Shown piece by piece: positions 33,355 to 41,459 of a stretch of DNA of 64,000 nt (position 1 is the first letter of the stretch; each line of letters starts with the position of its first letter). The position numbers and the translations under genes are program-made. A model generated the notes under the pieces. It saw only the letters and a list, made by a program, of their open reading frames with translations. It made no database searches and was not told the origin of the DNA. Source of the stretch: JBFWWP01 sp050246115 (GTDB lineage Bacteria; Planctomycetota; UBA8108; UBA1146; JAJFFE01). The stretch lies in NCBI GenBank assembly GCA_050246115.1, contig JBFWWP010000008.1:1-64000 (forward strand), in the 5' to 3' direction.

Positions 33355-33732
33355 CTACAGGCACAGGTAGATCGGATCCCAATCGATCAGCTGGCTGCCG
33401 CGAACGATGTAGACGCAGCCGTTGTTCAGCTCGTACCCGGGGCTGTCCAGGCGCCAGCGGAGGCTCTTCTGTCCGCTGGTGTGGTTGATCACTTCGATGA
33501 CCTTCGGGTGGCACTGGAGTTCGTTGATCGTACCGCAGTGACGGATGCTGCCGTCGGCGCGCTGGATCACGACGAAGTCGTTACCGTACCCGGTGGTCGT
33601 GAAGTGGAGGGGTGCGAAGAACTGACCTTGCACGCACGTGTTCTGCCCAGCCTGACGGATCTTGGCTTCATCCGCGAAGGCGGTGGAGCTCACCAACGTG
33701 ACGACAGCAATCGCAAGCAACTTGGGTAGCAT
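33355..33732 (-). CDS. Small secreted protein, function unknown
   Basis: The start is ATG at 33732 with SD AAAGGA, giving 125 aa; the longer frame upstream is non-coding. A clear signal peptide (LLAIAVVTLVSSTAFA) is cut before DEAKIRQ. The mature ~105 residues have four Cys (NTCVQGQ, RHCGT, LQCHP, NGCVYIV), likely two disulphides, plus a C-terminal CL. The sequence is beta-rich (FAPLHFTTTGYGNDFVVIQR, LRWRLDSPGYELNNG). No family is recognised. It has its own intrinsic terminator and so is probably a single-gene transcript. Confidence 0.8.
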   Translation of the reverse strand: MLPKLLAIAVVTLVSSTAFADEAKIRQAGQNTCVQGQFFAPLHFTTTGYGNDFVVIQRADGSIRHCGTINELQCHPKVIEVINHTSGQKSLRWRLDSPGYELNNGCVYIVRGSQLIDWDPIYLCL

Positions 33733-34145
33733 GAGAATTCCTTTCGCGTCTCGAGTCGACCGGCGGTCGCTACGCCCCTGAGCAGCACCGGGCCCGGTTC
33801 TGCGTCTCACGGAAACGTGGCGAGCGTCCTCGAACTCGGTTCGGCCGGAGCCTACGAGAGCACTCGCTCCCTGCGACACCGCGTCGCGACTCCAGCCGCT
33901 CAAGAGAGGCGCTCGGGGCTCGGGGCGACGCCCGTCGTCGCAATTTCTCACAGCGTTGTCCGAAGACGCCCTCGGACCAGCTCAAGCGGCACCCAGCGCG
34001 GGGTTCGATCTTCGAGAGCTGGGTCGCCGCCGAGATCGTGAAGCGACGTTTGCACCGGGGGCTCCAGGCGGCGGTTCACCACCTCCGTATGGTGCGAGGC
34101 GTGGAGCTCGATCTCATCGTGGAGGGCGGCGAACGCTTGGAACTC
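33733..34145. other. Intergenic region upstream of small secreted protein
   Basis: This 410-bp stretch contains the SD and presumably the promoter of the leftward 125-aa gene. The right end borders the palindromic element. No gene is seen. Confidence 0.35.
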
Positions 34146-34326
34146 AGGAGTCGCCCAAGAATAACTTCACCCTCTTGCTCGTCGATTTGGGCCAACTTCG
34201 ACCGATCCGAAAACCTCGAAATCCTCACCGGAACTAAGGCTACGCCTCCGGTTTCGAGCCTTCCGGATCGGCCGAATCTGACCCCAATCGACGGCAAGAT
34301 GTCGAAGTTGTTCTTGGGCGACTCCT
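34146..34326. repeat. Near-palindromic ~181-bp dispersed element, copy 2 (inverted relative to copy 1)
   Basis: The termini AGGAGTCGCCCAAGAATAAC and GTTGTTCTTGGGCGACTCCT bracket a long imperfect palindrome. Its reverse complement aligns with the element at 7293-7469 along the whole length, with a 4-nt length difference near the centre. The central segment again contains the GCCTCCGGTTTCGAG / CTCGAAACCGGAGGC word. There is no coding frame and no transposase nearby. Clear target-site duplications are not evident. Confidence 0.8.
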
Positions 34327-34657
34327 CATCGAAGCGAAGTCTGGAGCGACCGTCGATCAGAGTTTCATTCGGCCCCTGCTCGACGCGTCGGAGATGCTGA
34401 CGCCCCACGCAGCAGGTCGCACGGTCCGCGCGTTGCTCACCCATGGCGGCGCCGAGAGCGGGCGTCGCCAGGGCGTGCGTGTGTTGCCGTGGTCGGAGAT
34501 CGACCCTGTCGCGTTCGGGGATTGACCGGCGGCTCGATCCCGCCGACTTCACGCGAGGACCGGCGACAACGCGTCAAGGATGCAGGCCCCCTCCTCGCCG
34601 CCCGGCTATTTGGCTTCCGCGTCGGTGCTCCCCTCCGAGCGCGCGATCGTCGATGCG
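34327..34657. other. Intergenic region with tRNA/tmRNA-like T-arm
   Basis: This 330-bp stretch lies after the palindromic element. At 34527-34545 a 5-bp GGCGG/CCGCC stem closes a CTCGATC loop, as in a T-arm, but no matching acceptor, D or anticodon arms are found. I see no gene. Confidence 0.35.
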
Positions 34658-35140
34658 TCACCCTCCCTGGAGCCGTTTCCCGAGCTCTTGCAGCAGACGG
34701 TCGAGTGCGACGCGGATCGCATCGACACACTCGACGAAGTCGGCCTCGCCTCTTCGGATCGGGTCCGCGATCTCGGGGCCATCTGCATCGTGCAACGGAA
34801 AGGCGCCGAGGAGGTACACGCGCTCCTGCAGGTCTGGAAGGAGCTCTCGCAGCTCGGCCACGTGTTCCCTGGAGAAGCCCAGGATGTAATCGCACTCCCG
34901 GAGATGAGACGCCTTCACCGCGCGCGAGCGGTGCGGATCGAGGTCGAAGCCCCTGCGACGGGCCTCCTCCAGCATCCACGGATGCGCGGTGCGGTCGACG
35001 ATGCCAAAGGTGCCGGCGGAGGTGACCGTGACGGAATCGCTCCACCCCCTTCGAACGGTCTCGTGGCGAAGCAGCCCCTCGGCGAAGGGGCTCCGGCAGA
35101 CATTACCGCTGCAGACGAAGCACACGTGTAGCTTGATCAA
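34658..35140 (-). CDS. Low-molecular-weight protein-tyrosine phosphatase family protein
   Basis: The likely start is TTG at 35140 directly after GAGGGAG, which places the active-site loop at the N-terminus as is normal; product 160 aa. The P-loop CSGNVCRSP (C-X5-R-S) lies at residues ~8-16. The later DPI motif (EIADPIRRG) supplies the general-acid Asp. Other family features are SAGTFGI and the ECDYILGFSREHV segment. Such enzymes dephosphorylate protein tyrosine, often partners of polysaccharide tyrosine kinases (Wzb-like), or act as arsenate reductases. No tyrosine kinase is adjacent, so the substrate is unknown. Confidence 0.88.
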   Translation of the reverse strand: MIKLHVCFVCSGNVCRSPFAEGLLRHETVRRGWSDSVTVTSAGTFGIVDRTAHPWMLEEARRRGFDLDPHRSRAVKASHLRECDYILGFSREHVAELRELLPDLQERVYLLGAFPLHDADGPEIADPIRRGEADFVECVDAIRVALDRLLQELGKRLQGG

Positions 35141-35650
35141 GGCTCCCTCACCCTCTGCTCTCGGGTTGCCGACGATTCGCACGCGCCCTGGGGGGTTGTC
35201 TCGTCCTTCTACAAAGGGGGATGGCTCGGGCAGTGAGGAGCGATCGCTGAATCCGTTCCACATCGGTGAACGAGCGAGTCTCCATGATAGTATGAGACTT
35301 ACCAGCCTGCAGCGCACCGCGAACCACGAGTGGCTTCCGGTCGGGCCGGGCACGCCACTCGACGAGGTAGTCGCCAGAACGCCTCTTCATGGGCCCTACT
35401 GTCGCCGCTATTGGGTCAAAAGACAGGGCTGTTGAGTGTCGATTTTGGACAAAAAGAGGTCCAGCGACCGCGACGACAACGCGCCACCGGCCCGTCATCA
35501 CCGCGTACTTCGCGTTGGGAGCGAAGGACATGCACCGCGCTCGGATCGGTCAGAACCCGGATCCCACCGCGACGGCACATGGAAGCCGTCGGTCGTCGGG
35601 GGGCGGGCGTCCTTCAGAACCTCTGGTGTAAAGGTGTAACGGCGGGGCGG
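35141..35650. other. Intergenic region, no gene found
   Basis: This 510-bp stretch lies between two leftward genes. It holds the SD of the phosphatase gene and presumably its promoter. No coding frame, repeat or RNA gene is recognised. Confidence 0.35.
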
Positions 35651-36178
35651 CTACGCGATCCCGCGCGAAGCGTTGGGTTGCGTCTCTCGAGCTCGCCGGG
35701 ATTCAGCGGCCCCGAGCGCGGCGCGGCGGAAGTCGAGGGGGGCCGACAGGTTGGCGATTTGGGTAATGCCCCCGCCGGTCCCGTGGAGACGTAGGCTACC
35801 GTAGCCGAGCATGCGTCCGAGGAGAGACTCGGTGACTTCGATGCTCTCGAGCTGTCGATGGTTGAGTTCGGCGGTGTCGGTGCGAAGGAGTCCGGTTTTC
35901 ACGATGGTTCTCTGGGTCGTGACCGCGACCTCCGTGGAGACCACGCGGAGGGCCGCCCAGACGAAGTCGAGTAGCGCTCCGACGAGGCAAGCGCCGCTGC
36001 CCAACCCGGCCGCCAGCGCCAAGGAACCGGAGTTCGCGGAGAACAGGGTCACTGTTGCGGCAGCGAGTGCCCCTGCGGCGGCCAGGAGCGTGGCTGAGAA
36101 GAAGAAGACGGACCAGTGGATCTGGCCAGTGTGGAGAACTGTCTCTTCGCCGACCAGCGCTCGTTTGACGTAGCTCAC
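35651..36178 (-). CDS. Bacterial PH (DUF304-like) domain membrane protein
   Basis: The start is GTG at 36178 with SD GAGGAG (175 aa). The protein begins MSYVKRALVGEETVLHTGQ, then has two hydrophobic segments (FFSATLLAAAGALAAATVTL and LALAAGLGSGACLVGALLDF), then a bPH2/DUF304-like domain: EVAVTTQRTIVKTGLLRTDT, AELNHRQLESIEVTESLLGR, MLGYGSLRLHGTGG. This architecture is common in small membrane proteins of unknown role; some act in envelope stress. The gene lies 33 bp downstream of another small membrane protein, so the two are probably co-transcribed. Confidence 0.85.
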   Translation of the reverse strand: MSYVKRALVGEETVLHTGQIHWSVFFFSATLLAAAGALAAATVTLFSANSGSLALAAGLGSGACLVGALLDFVWAALRVVSTEVAVTTQRTIVKTGLLRTDTAELNHRQLESIEVTESLLGRMLGYGSLRLHGTGGGITQIANLSAPLDFRRAALGAAESRRARETQPNASRGIA

Positions 36179-36211
36179 GCGGTTCTCCTCGACGGTGGGC
36201 CTACACGACTC

Positions 36212-36535
36212 TCATATCGTTCCGTACACCACGAACGCGATCACGGGAAGCACGACCGAGAAGAGCATCATCGAGACGCCGTCGATCCAACGATCATTGT
36301 AGATCGCGACTCCGCCGATGGCGAACGATGCGATGCCGCACATTCGGGCTGCCATCATGAAGATCGACCACAGAAGGTCGCCGGAGTGTGTGTTCGAGTC
36401 CACCGCCTTGCTCAGGTAGAGGAACACGGCTGACAACAAGACACAGGCCCAACCTGTGACGACGATCCGCCGGACGAGAGTTTGATGCCGGTGGGCGGTC
36501 GCAGGACTCGAGTCGTCGGAGGATTCGGTAGACAT
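36212..36535 (-). CDS. Small membrane protein
   Basis: The start is ATG at 36535 with GGAG 5 nt upstream (107 aa). After a ~20-residue polar N-terminus there are about three hydrophobic segments (VTGWACVLLSAVFLYLSKAV, FMMAARMCGIASFAIGGVAI, VSMMLFSVVLPVIAFVVYG). No family is recognised. The PH-domain membrane protein follows after 33 bp on the same strand. Confidence 0.7.
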   Translation of the reverse strand: MSTESSDDSSPATAHRHQTLVRRIVVTGWACVLLSAVFLYLSKAVDSNTHSGDLLWSIFMMAARMCGIASFAIGGVAIYNDRWIDGVSMMLFSVVLPVIAFVVYGTI

Positions 36536-36883
36536 GCGCTCCGGAGTAGCCGCTGGGGCTCCAATCGCCGCGCGAGACACCACAGGGGATCGCTTGATCC
36601 CGCGGTTAGGGTCGAAGCGAACCAATGGCCAAGACTATCAGCCCTTCCCCCAGCGTCAAGATACTCGACGACGATGCAGGCGCGGTGGCTGGACGTGAAT
36701 CGCGGAGGGGTAGCGCAGTCAGCGACGTGGAGGGCCACCGAGTGCTCTTTCGCGGTCGTCACCCGAACGCTTCTTCGTCGGCCCGGCGGTCTCCGGAGTT
36801 CGCCAGTAGACCAAGCTGCTTGTCTGTGTAGGACGAAACGGGGGGGGCCGCGGCGCCGCGGTCTGACCCCGTGCCGGTTCAGC
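36536..36883. other. Intergenic region, no gene found
   Basis: This ~350-bp stretch lies between the sigma-factor stop and the small membrane protein start, both leftward. No convincing gene, hairpin or repeat is seen. Confidence 0.35.
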
Positions 36884-38083
36884 CTACCGAGTGGCTTGCA
36901 CCAAGGTGCGAATCCGGTCCTCGACATCCGCAGTGCTGATCCCGCTCGACTCGCGGCTTACGCTGGTCTTCACCATGTCTTCCCGGGCTAGACGCAGCAG
37001 GACATCCCGGAAGCGTTTCTTGCCGACGCGCGCCATCACGGCCGCTCGCTCGCGTGTCACTTCGAGTTCGGGCTCGAGGTCGCGGTAGGGGCGTTCGTGA
37101 TACTCGTGTTCGACGAAGATCCGCCAGTGCTGGTCCCACTTGCCCGTGCATTCTGACCCCGCGCGACTCAGCGCCCTCTGCACGAGTGACCGAGCGTACG
37201 CGCGTTCGAGTTCGAGCTCCGCCCGCTCCTCGGTCGGGCAATGATCGAGATCCGCGGGGAGTGCTTGGTAGCGCCGCTCGCGCACTTTCTCGCGGACGAC
37301 TTCTTTGAGATAGAAGTTGAAGCCGTTGATGAGCCAGCGGTGGAGGCGCATGCCGCTCGCTTCCCAATCGGGCATGAATCGCCCCCGATCCAGACGATCG
37401 GCGAAGAACCCCTGAACGACATCTTCTGCGTCTCCGAGATCCCTGAGGGAGTGCCCGCGGAAGTAGATCTGGAGCGGTAGCGCGTAGACCTCCATCAAGT
37501 GGCGATTCATGATCCGACGGCCTTCGTCTCCTCCCTGAAGGCAGCCGCGAACGAAGGTCCCCTGGGTCTTGGGAAAGTGATTGTGCTTCGGTGTCTCGAC
37601 GGCCAACGGCTCGGTGCCCGCACAGCAAAGTTCGCTCGCTCCAGCGAGGTAGTCGCACCACGGCGGCGGCAGGACTTCGGCCATGTCGAGGAGAGCGGAT
37701 CCGATCAACCTGGGCGGGTTGACCGATACCTCCGAGAGCGCCAGGCCGTCGCGGAGGAGTCCCGCGATCGCGACGAAGTACCCGAGCGAGGCGGCGTGCT
37801 CCTCCCCACCCAGGCGCCGCAACTCCTTAGCCGCTTGCTTGAGACGCATGAGTTCCGCGCGAGGCCAACCGTCGCAGACCCCCGCCAACGACTTGATGCT
37901 CGTCCCGGGCCAGCGATCGACGGCTTGCTGAAAGTTGTCCCCCTCGGTTAACCAGACCAGCAAACGACCCAATTGCGGGTCTACCTCGGGTAGGCCCGCT
38001 GCCAACAACCGGTGAGCCGTCGCGAGATCCGGCGTTTCCTCGGTTGCCGCGCCGGCCAGGAAGAAGCGAGAAGTGTCGGTCAT
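36884..38083 (-). CDS. ECF-like RNA polymerase sigma factor with long N-terminal extension
   Basis: The start is ATG at 38083 with SD AAAGGACG; an in-frame ATG at 38098 is less well placed. The 399-aa product has a ~190-residue N-terminal region of unknown function. Sigma region 2 then reads MEVYALPLQIYFRGHSLRDL, GDAEDVVQGFFADRLDRGRF, LHRWLINGFNFYLKEVVREK; the C-terminal part (RERAAVMARVGKKRFRDVLL) is consistent with region 4. Planctomycete ECF factors with extra N-terminal domains are often linked to Ser/Thr kinases; many kinases lie in this window, but none is adjacent. The N-terminal region may be the regulatory or anchoring part. Confidence 0.82.
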   Translation of the reverse strand: MTDTSRFFLAGAATEETPDLATAHRLLAAGLPEVDPQLGRLLVWLTEGDNFQQAVDRWPGTSIKSLAGVCDGWPRAELMRLKQAAKELRRLGGEEHAASLGYFVAIAGLLRDGLALSEVSVNPPRLIGSALLDMAEVLPPPWCDYLAGASELCCAGTEPLAVETPKHNHFPKTQGTFVRGCLQGGDEGRRIMNRHLMEVYALPLQIYFRGHSLRDLGDAEDVVQGFFADRLDRGRFMPDWEASGMRLHRWLINGFNFYLKEVVREKVRERRYQALPADLDHCPTEERAELELERAYARSLVQRALSRAGSECTGKWDQHWRIFVEHEYHERPYRDLEPELEVTRERAAVMARVGKKRFRDVLLRLAREDMVKTSVSRESSGISTADVEDRIRTLVQATR

Positions 38084-38527
38084 CGACCGTCCTTTCATTG
38101 CTCGGACCGTCATTGCTCGGATCGGAGTCTCTGGTGTAAGGCTGCGTGCAACCCCGGGAGACCCAGTGACCCACGCGCTCGGAACCGAAGCGCCCCCGTG
38201 GCGTGGCTCTGGTCCAAAGAAAGAGCCAGCCGTCCGACACCGACGCGCCCAAGTTTCAGGATCCCTCGAGGGAATCCGCGGCTCCGGTTGCCCCCGGGCG
38301 CGCCCGCGGATACCACTCTCGCACTCGCGGTGGTGCCAGCACAAGTAGCACGGGCACAAGCGCTTCCGTGGCGCGCGCATGCGGCTGCGGTCAGGCTGTC
38401 CGCGCTCCTTGGGGCGCGCCGGGGCGTGCGGAAGGGCGTGGGCTCGCGCGTATGCGCCGCGTTGGTGCGTAGGAGGGGAAGACAAGGGTCCCTGCGTTCG
38501 GCGCGCTGCGGCCCTTCGGATGAATGT
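38084..38527. other. Intergenic region with a copy of the 22-nt repeat
   Basis: This ~440-bp stretch between two leftward genes holds the sigma-factor SD and presumably its promoter. It also holds a minus-strand copy of the GGAGCGCGGACAGCCTG repeat at 38387-38408. No coding frame is convincing. Confidence 0.4.
38387..38408 (-). repeat. 22-nt palindromic dispersed repeat, copy 2
   Basis: The reverse complement reads GGAGCGCGGACAGCCTGACC plus GC, one base different from the copy at 1-22. Similarity to the copy at 43947 extends into the flanks (CGGCGCGCCC upstream), about 45 bp in all. Confidence 0.55.
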
Positions 38528-38573
38528 GGGGTCGGTCGGGCGAGCTCCCGAGGAGCAAGACCCAACCGACCCC
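38528..38573 (-). terminator. Hairpin downstream of DUF4397-dockerin gene
   Basis: GGGGTCGGT at 38528-38536 pairs with ACCGACCCC at 38565-38573 around a loop containing a further GGG/CCC pair. It begins 28 bp after the stop codon of the leftward gene at 38602. No T-run follows, so it may be a stability hairpin rather than a terminator. Confidence 0.5.
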
Positions 38574-38601
38574 AGGTGAGCATGTCTGGAAGTGTCGAGG
38601 A

Positions 38602-40110
38602 CTACCGGCAATCGAGTTCGTCGAGTGTGGCGTCGGTGCCGGGGGACGGGAATGGCGCCAGCGGGGCCGCTCCGCCCGTGAAGAGGTAATCGAGCGCGTA
38701 GACGGCGTCGGTGATGGTCAGGTGTCCGTCGTCGTTCGCGTCGGCCGCGTCGCGACAGAACCCGGGAACCGGCGCGACGAAGAGCGAAGTCAGAGTCACG
38801 AGTACGTCAGCGAGGTTCACGGCGCCGTCGCGGTTGGAGTCGCCTCGGAGGAACGTTTCATCGACATCCGCGACCGGCAGCGCCGACAAGGTCGAGTTGC
38901 CGACGAGTCCTACGGCGAAGACGGTGATGTTGGTCCCGGCGCTGAGTCCAACCCCGGGGAGGGCGAGGACGACCGTGTTGGTTCCCTGCAGGCGGACTTC
39001 CAGGTCGTAGTTTCCGGCCGGCACCGCGAGGTAGGTGCTTGCGCTACGGAAGGTGAAACCCGGGAACAGGACGGGTCCGTTGGTGACGGCCACGTCGACT
39101 CCAGGGGCGTCCGGTGATGCGTGGACGAAGCGCACCTTCACCTCGGATGGACTGGAGACACGATCATCGACGAGGACGAGCGGGGCCAGATCGTTCGCGC
39201 CGAGGAGTCCCGTGGCCGCGACCGTGTAGCTGGTGGCGGCGTCGAGATTGACGACGGCGTCGATGACCACGGGTTGAGCAGCGCCAGCGGGGGTCACTTG
39301 GATCTGACGCGGCCCCGGCGCAACAGAGAGGTAGTCGCTCACCGCCAGGAACGGTACGTCTGCGAGAACGAGCGCACCGTCCACGTACACATCGACGTTC
39401 GGCGCGTCTGGAGACAAGTGGGCGACCCGCACCTCCGCCGGGGCTGGTACCGCAGACGTCAGAATCTCAGCACCCAAGGTCGAGTTGGCGACCAACCCCA
39501 CGGCCAGGGCTTCGTAGTTGGTATCCGCCGACAGATCGAGTGTACCCAGCGGCAGCACGACGGTGCTCGTGCCCGCCAACCTCACCTCGAGATCGTAGCC
39601 TCCCGGGGGCAGCACTTGGTAGGACGTGGACTGGCGGAACTGCACGTTGCCGAACACGACGGGTCCGCCTCCAGCCACCGCAATGTCCACCGCAGGAGCG
39701 TCCGGCGATGCGTGAGTGAAGCGCACTTTCGCGTTGGCGGGGTCGCCGACACGATCGTCCACCAGCACCAGCGGCTGGAGATCGGCCGCGCCGAGGAGGC
39801 CGGTGGCCGCGACGGTGTAGGACTCCCCGCTCACGACGGTCACCATGGCGTCGATCACCACGGGCGCCGCGGAGCCGGCAGGGGTCACTTGCACCTGGAT
39901 CGTGCCTGGATCGAGCGGCAGGTACGCACTCGTCTCGAGGTACTGGATGCCGGCAAGCACGCGGTTGCCGTTCACGAAGATGTCGACCGGCGGAGCATCG
40001 GGCGACAAGTGGGCTACCCGCAGTTCGGCGGTCGCAAAGGCGGAAGAGACTCCGAACCCGAGGACCGCAGCCAGCGCGAGAGGGAGAGTCGAGATCTGTC
40101 GCAAACGCAC
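38602..40110 (-). CDS. Secreted DUF4397-repeat protein with C-terminal dockerin-like module
   Basis: The likely start is GTG at 40110, after GAAAGGA (11-nt spacing); product 502 aa. The signal peptide is LPLALAAVLGFGVSSAFA. Four half-repeats follow in two pairs of DUF4397-type units: each pair opens with AELRVAHLSPDAPPVDIFVN or AEVRVAHLSPDAPNVDVYVD, then VRFTHASPDAPAVDIAV / VRFVHASPDAPGVDVAV. The pairs share whole phrases (SYTVAATGLLGA, PLVLVDDRV, NYDLEVRL), indicating internal duplication. A dockerin-like module (RGDSNRDGAVNLAD, DAADANDDGHLTITD) ends the protein. It is presumably a surface or extracellular protein. The double fasciclin gene lies 120 bp upstream on the same strand. Confidence 0.88.
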   Translation of the reverse strand: MRLRQISTLPLALAAVLGFGVSSAFATAELRVAHLSPDAPPVDIFVNGNRVLAGIQYLETSAYLPLDPGTIQVQVTPAGSAAPVVIDAMVTVVSGESYTVAATGLLGAADLQPLVLVDDRVGDPANAKVRFTHASPDAPAVDIAVAGGGPVVFGNVQFRQSTSYQVLPPGGYDLEVRLAGTSTVVLPLGTLDLSADTNYEALAVGLVANSTLGAEILTSAVPAPAEVRVAHLSPDAPNVDVYVDGALVLADVPFLAVSDYLSVAPGPRQIQVTPAGAAQPVVIDAVVNLDAATSYTVAATGLLGANDLAPLVLVDDRVSSPSEVKVRFVHASPDAPGVDVAVTNGPVLFPGFTFRSASTYLAVPAGNYDLEVRLQGTNTVVLALPGVGLSAGTNITVFAVGLVGNSTLSALPVADVDETFLRGDSNRDGAVNLADVLVTLTSLFVAPVPGFCRDAADANDDGHLTITDAVYALDYLFTGGAAPLAPFPSPGTDATLDELDCR

Positions 40111-40165
40111 GATGGCACCATTCCTTTCTGTTGAGGTGATCCAGCCGGGAATCGAGGCCCATGGC

Positions 40166-40186
40166 CTCACTCCGACGTGGAGTGAG
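40166..40186 (-). terminator. Hairpin between fasciclin and DUF4397 genes
   Basis: CTCACTCC and GGAGTGAG form a perfect 8-bp stem with a 5-nt loop, 45 bp after the fasciclin stop codon. No T-tract follows on the minus strand. It could attenuate readthrough into the DUF4397 gene or stabilise the upstream transcript. Confidence 0.45.
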
Positions 40187-40230
40187 TGTCGCGGCGCACC
40201 GGCGCTCGACTCCGCAGCTTACGACTCCGA

Positions 40231-41163
40231 CTACTTCGGCAGCAGGACCGTGTCGATCACGTGAACCACGCCGTTCGAGTTCTCGATGTCCGTTGCCACG
40301 ATCTTCGCGCCGTTCACACGCAGGCCATCGCGCTGCTCGAAGCTCAGCGGGAGGGCGGCGAGGCTGCTGGCCGACCCAGCCTTCGCGGCTTGGTCGGAGT
40401 AGACTCGGCCGGAGACGACGTGAAGCTTCAGAATGCGAATGAGTTGGTCACGGTTGCCGGGTTCCAACAGCGAGTCGACGGTGCCGGCGGGGAGCTTGCC
40501 GAAGGCCTCGTCGCTGGGGGCGAAGACGGTCCATGGACCCTCGCTCGCGAGCACCTCTGCGAGGCCGGCCGCGGTCGCCGCCGCGAGGAGAGTCTTGAAC
40601 GATCCGGCGGCCTGCGCGGTTTGGACGATCGTCTTGTCGACAGGCAGCAGCACGGAGTCGATCCCGTGGATGACCCCGTTCGAGCCCATGACATCAGCCA
40701 CGATGACCTTCGCGTCGCCGACGAAAACTCCTTGATCGTTCTTCGTGAAACGGACGCGCTGCCCTAAAAGCGTGTTCGCGAACGCACTCGTCGCGACCGA
40801 CTTTGCGGTCATTCGCGCGGGAACGACGTGGAGCTTCAGGATCGCAGCCAACTTGGCGCGATTCGCCGGTTCCAAGAGCTTGTCGATGGTGCCCGCCGGC
40901 AGTTTCGCGAAGGCGTCGTCCGTCGGTGCGAAGACCGTGAATGGTCCTTCCCCTTGCAGTGCTTCGGCGAGTCCCGCTGCCTTCGCCGCGGCGAGCAGGG
41001 TCGTGAAAGATCCAGCGGCAGACGCGGCTTCGACGATGTTTGGAACCTGGTCGGATGGCGCCGCGGCCGGCTTGGTCGCCTCGCACTGGGCGGCCGCGTT
41101 CGCCGTCAGCGACAGCGAGATGGCAAGGGTGGCAGCGAGGGTTCGTACGGAGATCGAGTTCAC
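40231..41163 (-). CDS. Secreted protein with two fasciclin (FAS1) domains
   Basis: The start is GTG at 41163 with SD AAGGA (310 aa). The signal peptide is LAATLAISLSLTANAAAQ. The first FAS1 domain (~40-170) and second (~178-310) each show the family pattern: GSFTTLLAAAKAAGL...GPFTVFAPTDDAFAKLP, LKLHVVPARM, ADVMGSNGVIHGIDSVLLPV; then GSFKTLLAAA...GPWTVFAPSDEAFGKLPAGT, LKLHVVSGRV, ENSNGVVHVIDTVLLPK. FAS1 proteins are usually adhesive or surface-matrix components. The gene lies upstream of, and co-directional with, the DUF4397-dockerin gene. Confidence 0.93.
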   Translation of the reverse strand: MNSISVRTLAATLAISLSLTANAAAQCEATKPAAAPSDQVPNIVEAASAAGSFTTLLAAAKAAGLAEALQGEGPFTVFAPTDDAFAKLPAGTIDKLLEPANRAKLAAILKLHVVPARMTAKSVATSAFANTLLGQRVRFTKNDQGVFVGDAKVIVADVMGSNGVIHGIDSVLLPVDKTIVQTAQAAGSFKTLLAAATAAGLAEVLASEGPWTVFAPSDEAFGKLPAGTVDSLLEPGNRDQLIRILKLHVVSGRVYSDQAAKAGSASSLAALPLSFEQRDGLRVNGAKIVATDIENSNGVVHVIDTVLLPK

Positions 41164-41459
41164 GGGAGTTCCTTCCGCATTAGCGGGTCCAAGGTGTTCG
41201 AGAGTTTCAGGTTGCCCTGCATCGGTCGTTGAGTGCCGGAATGCACGTGCAAGGAGAGCTTCGAGAGGCGGCCGGCTGCGGATTCAGAATCCTGCGCGGG
41301 GCGGGAGTGAGGGCTGCCGGCGACCGCAGAGCGGACGGTGAAGTGAACGGGCCGGACGGAGTCAGCGAGGCATTGACTGCGGCATGCGTTTGAGGTCCAT
41401 CTCGCGCAGGCGATTTCCACAGCTCACCGTTTCGCAGCGCCGTCGCGCAGGAGGAGTTG

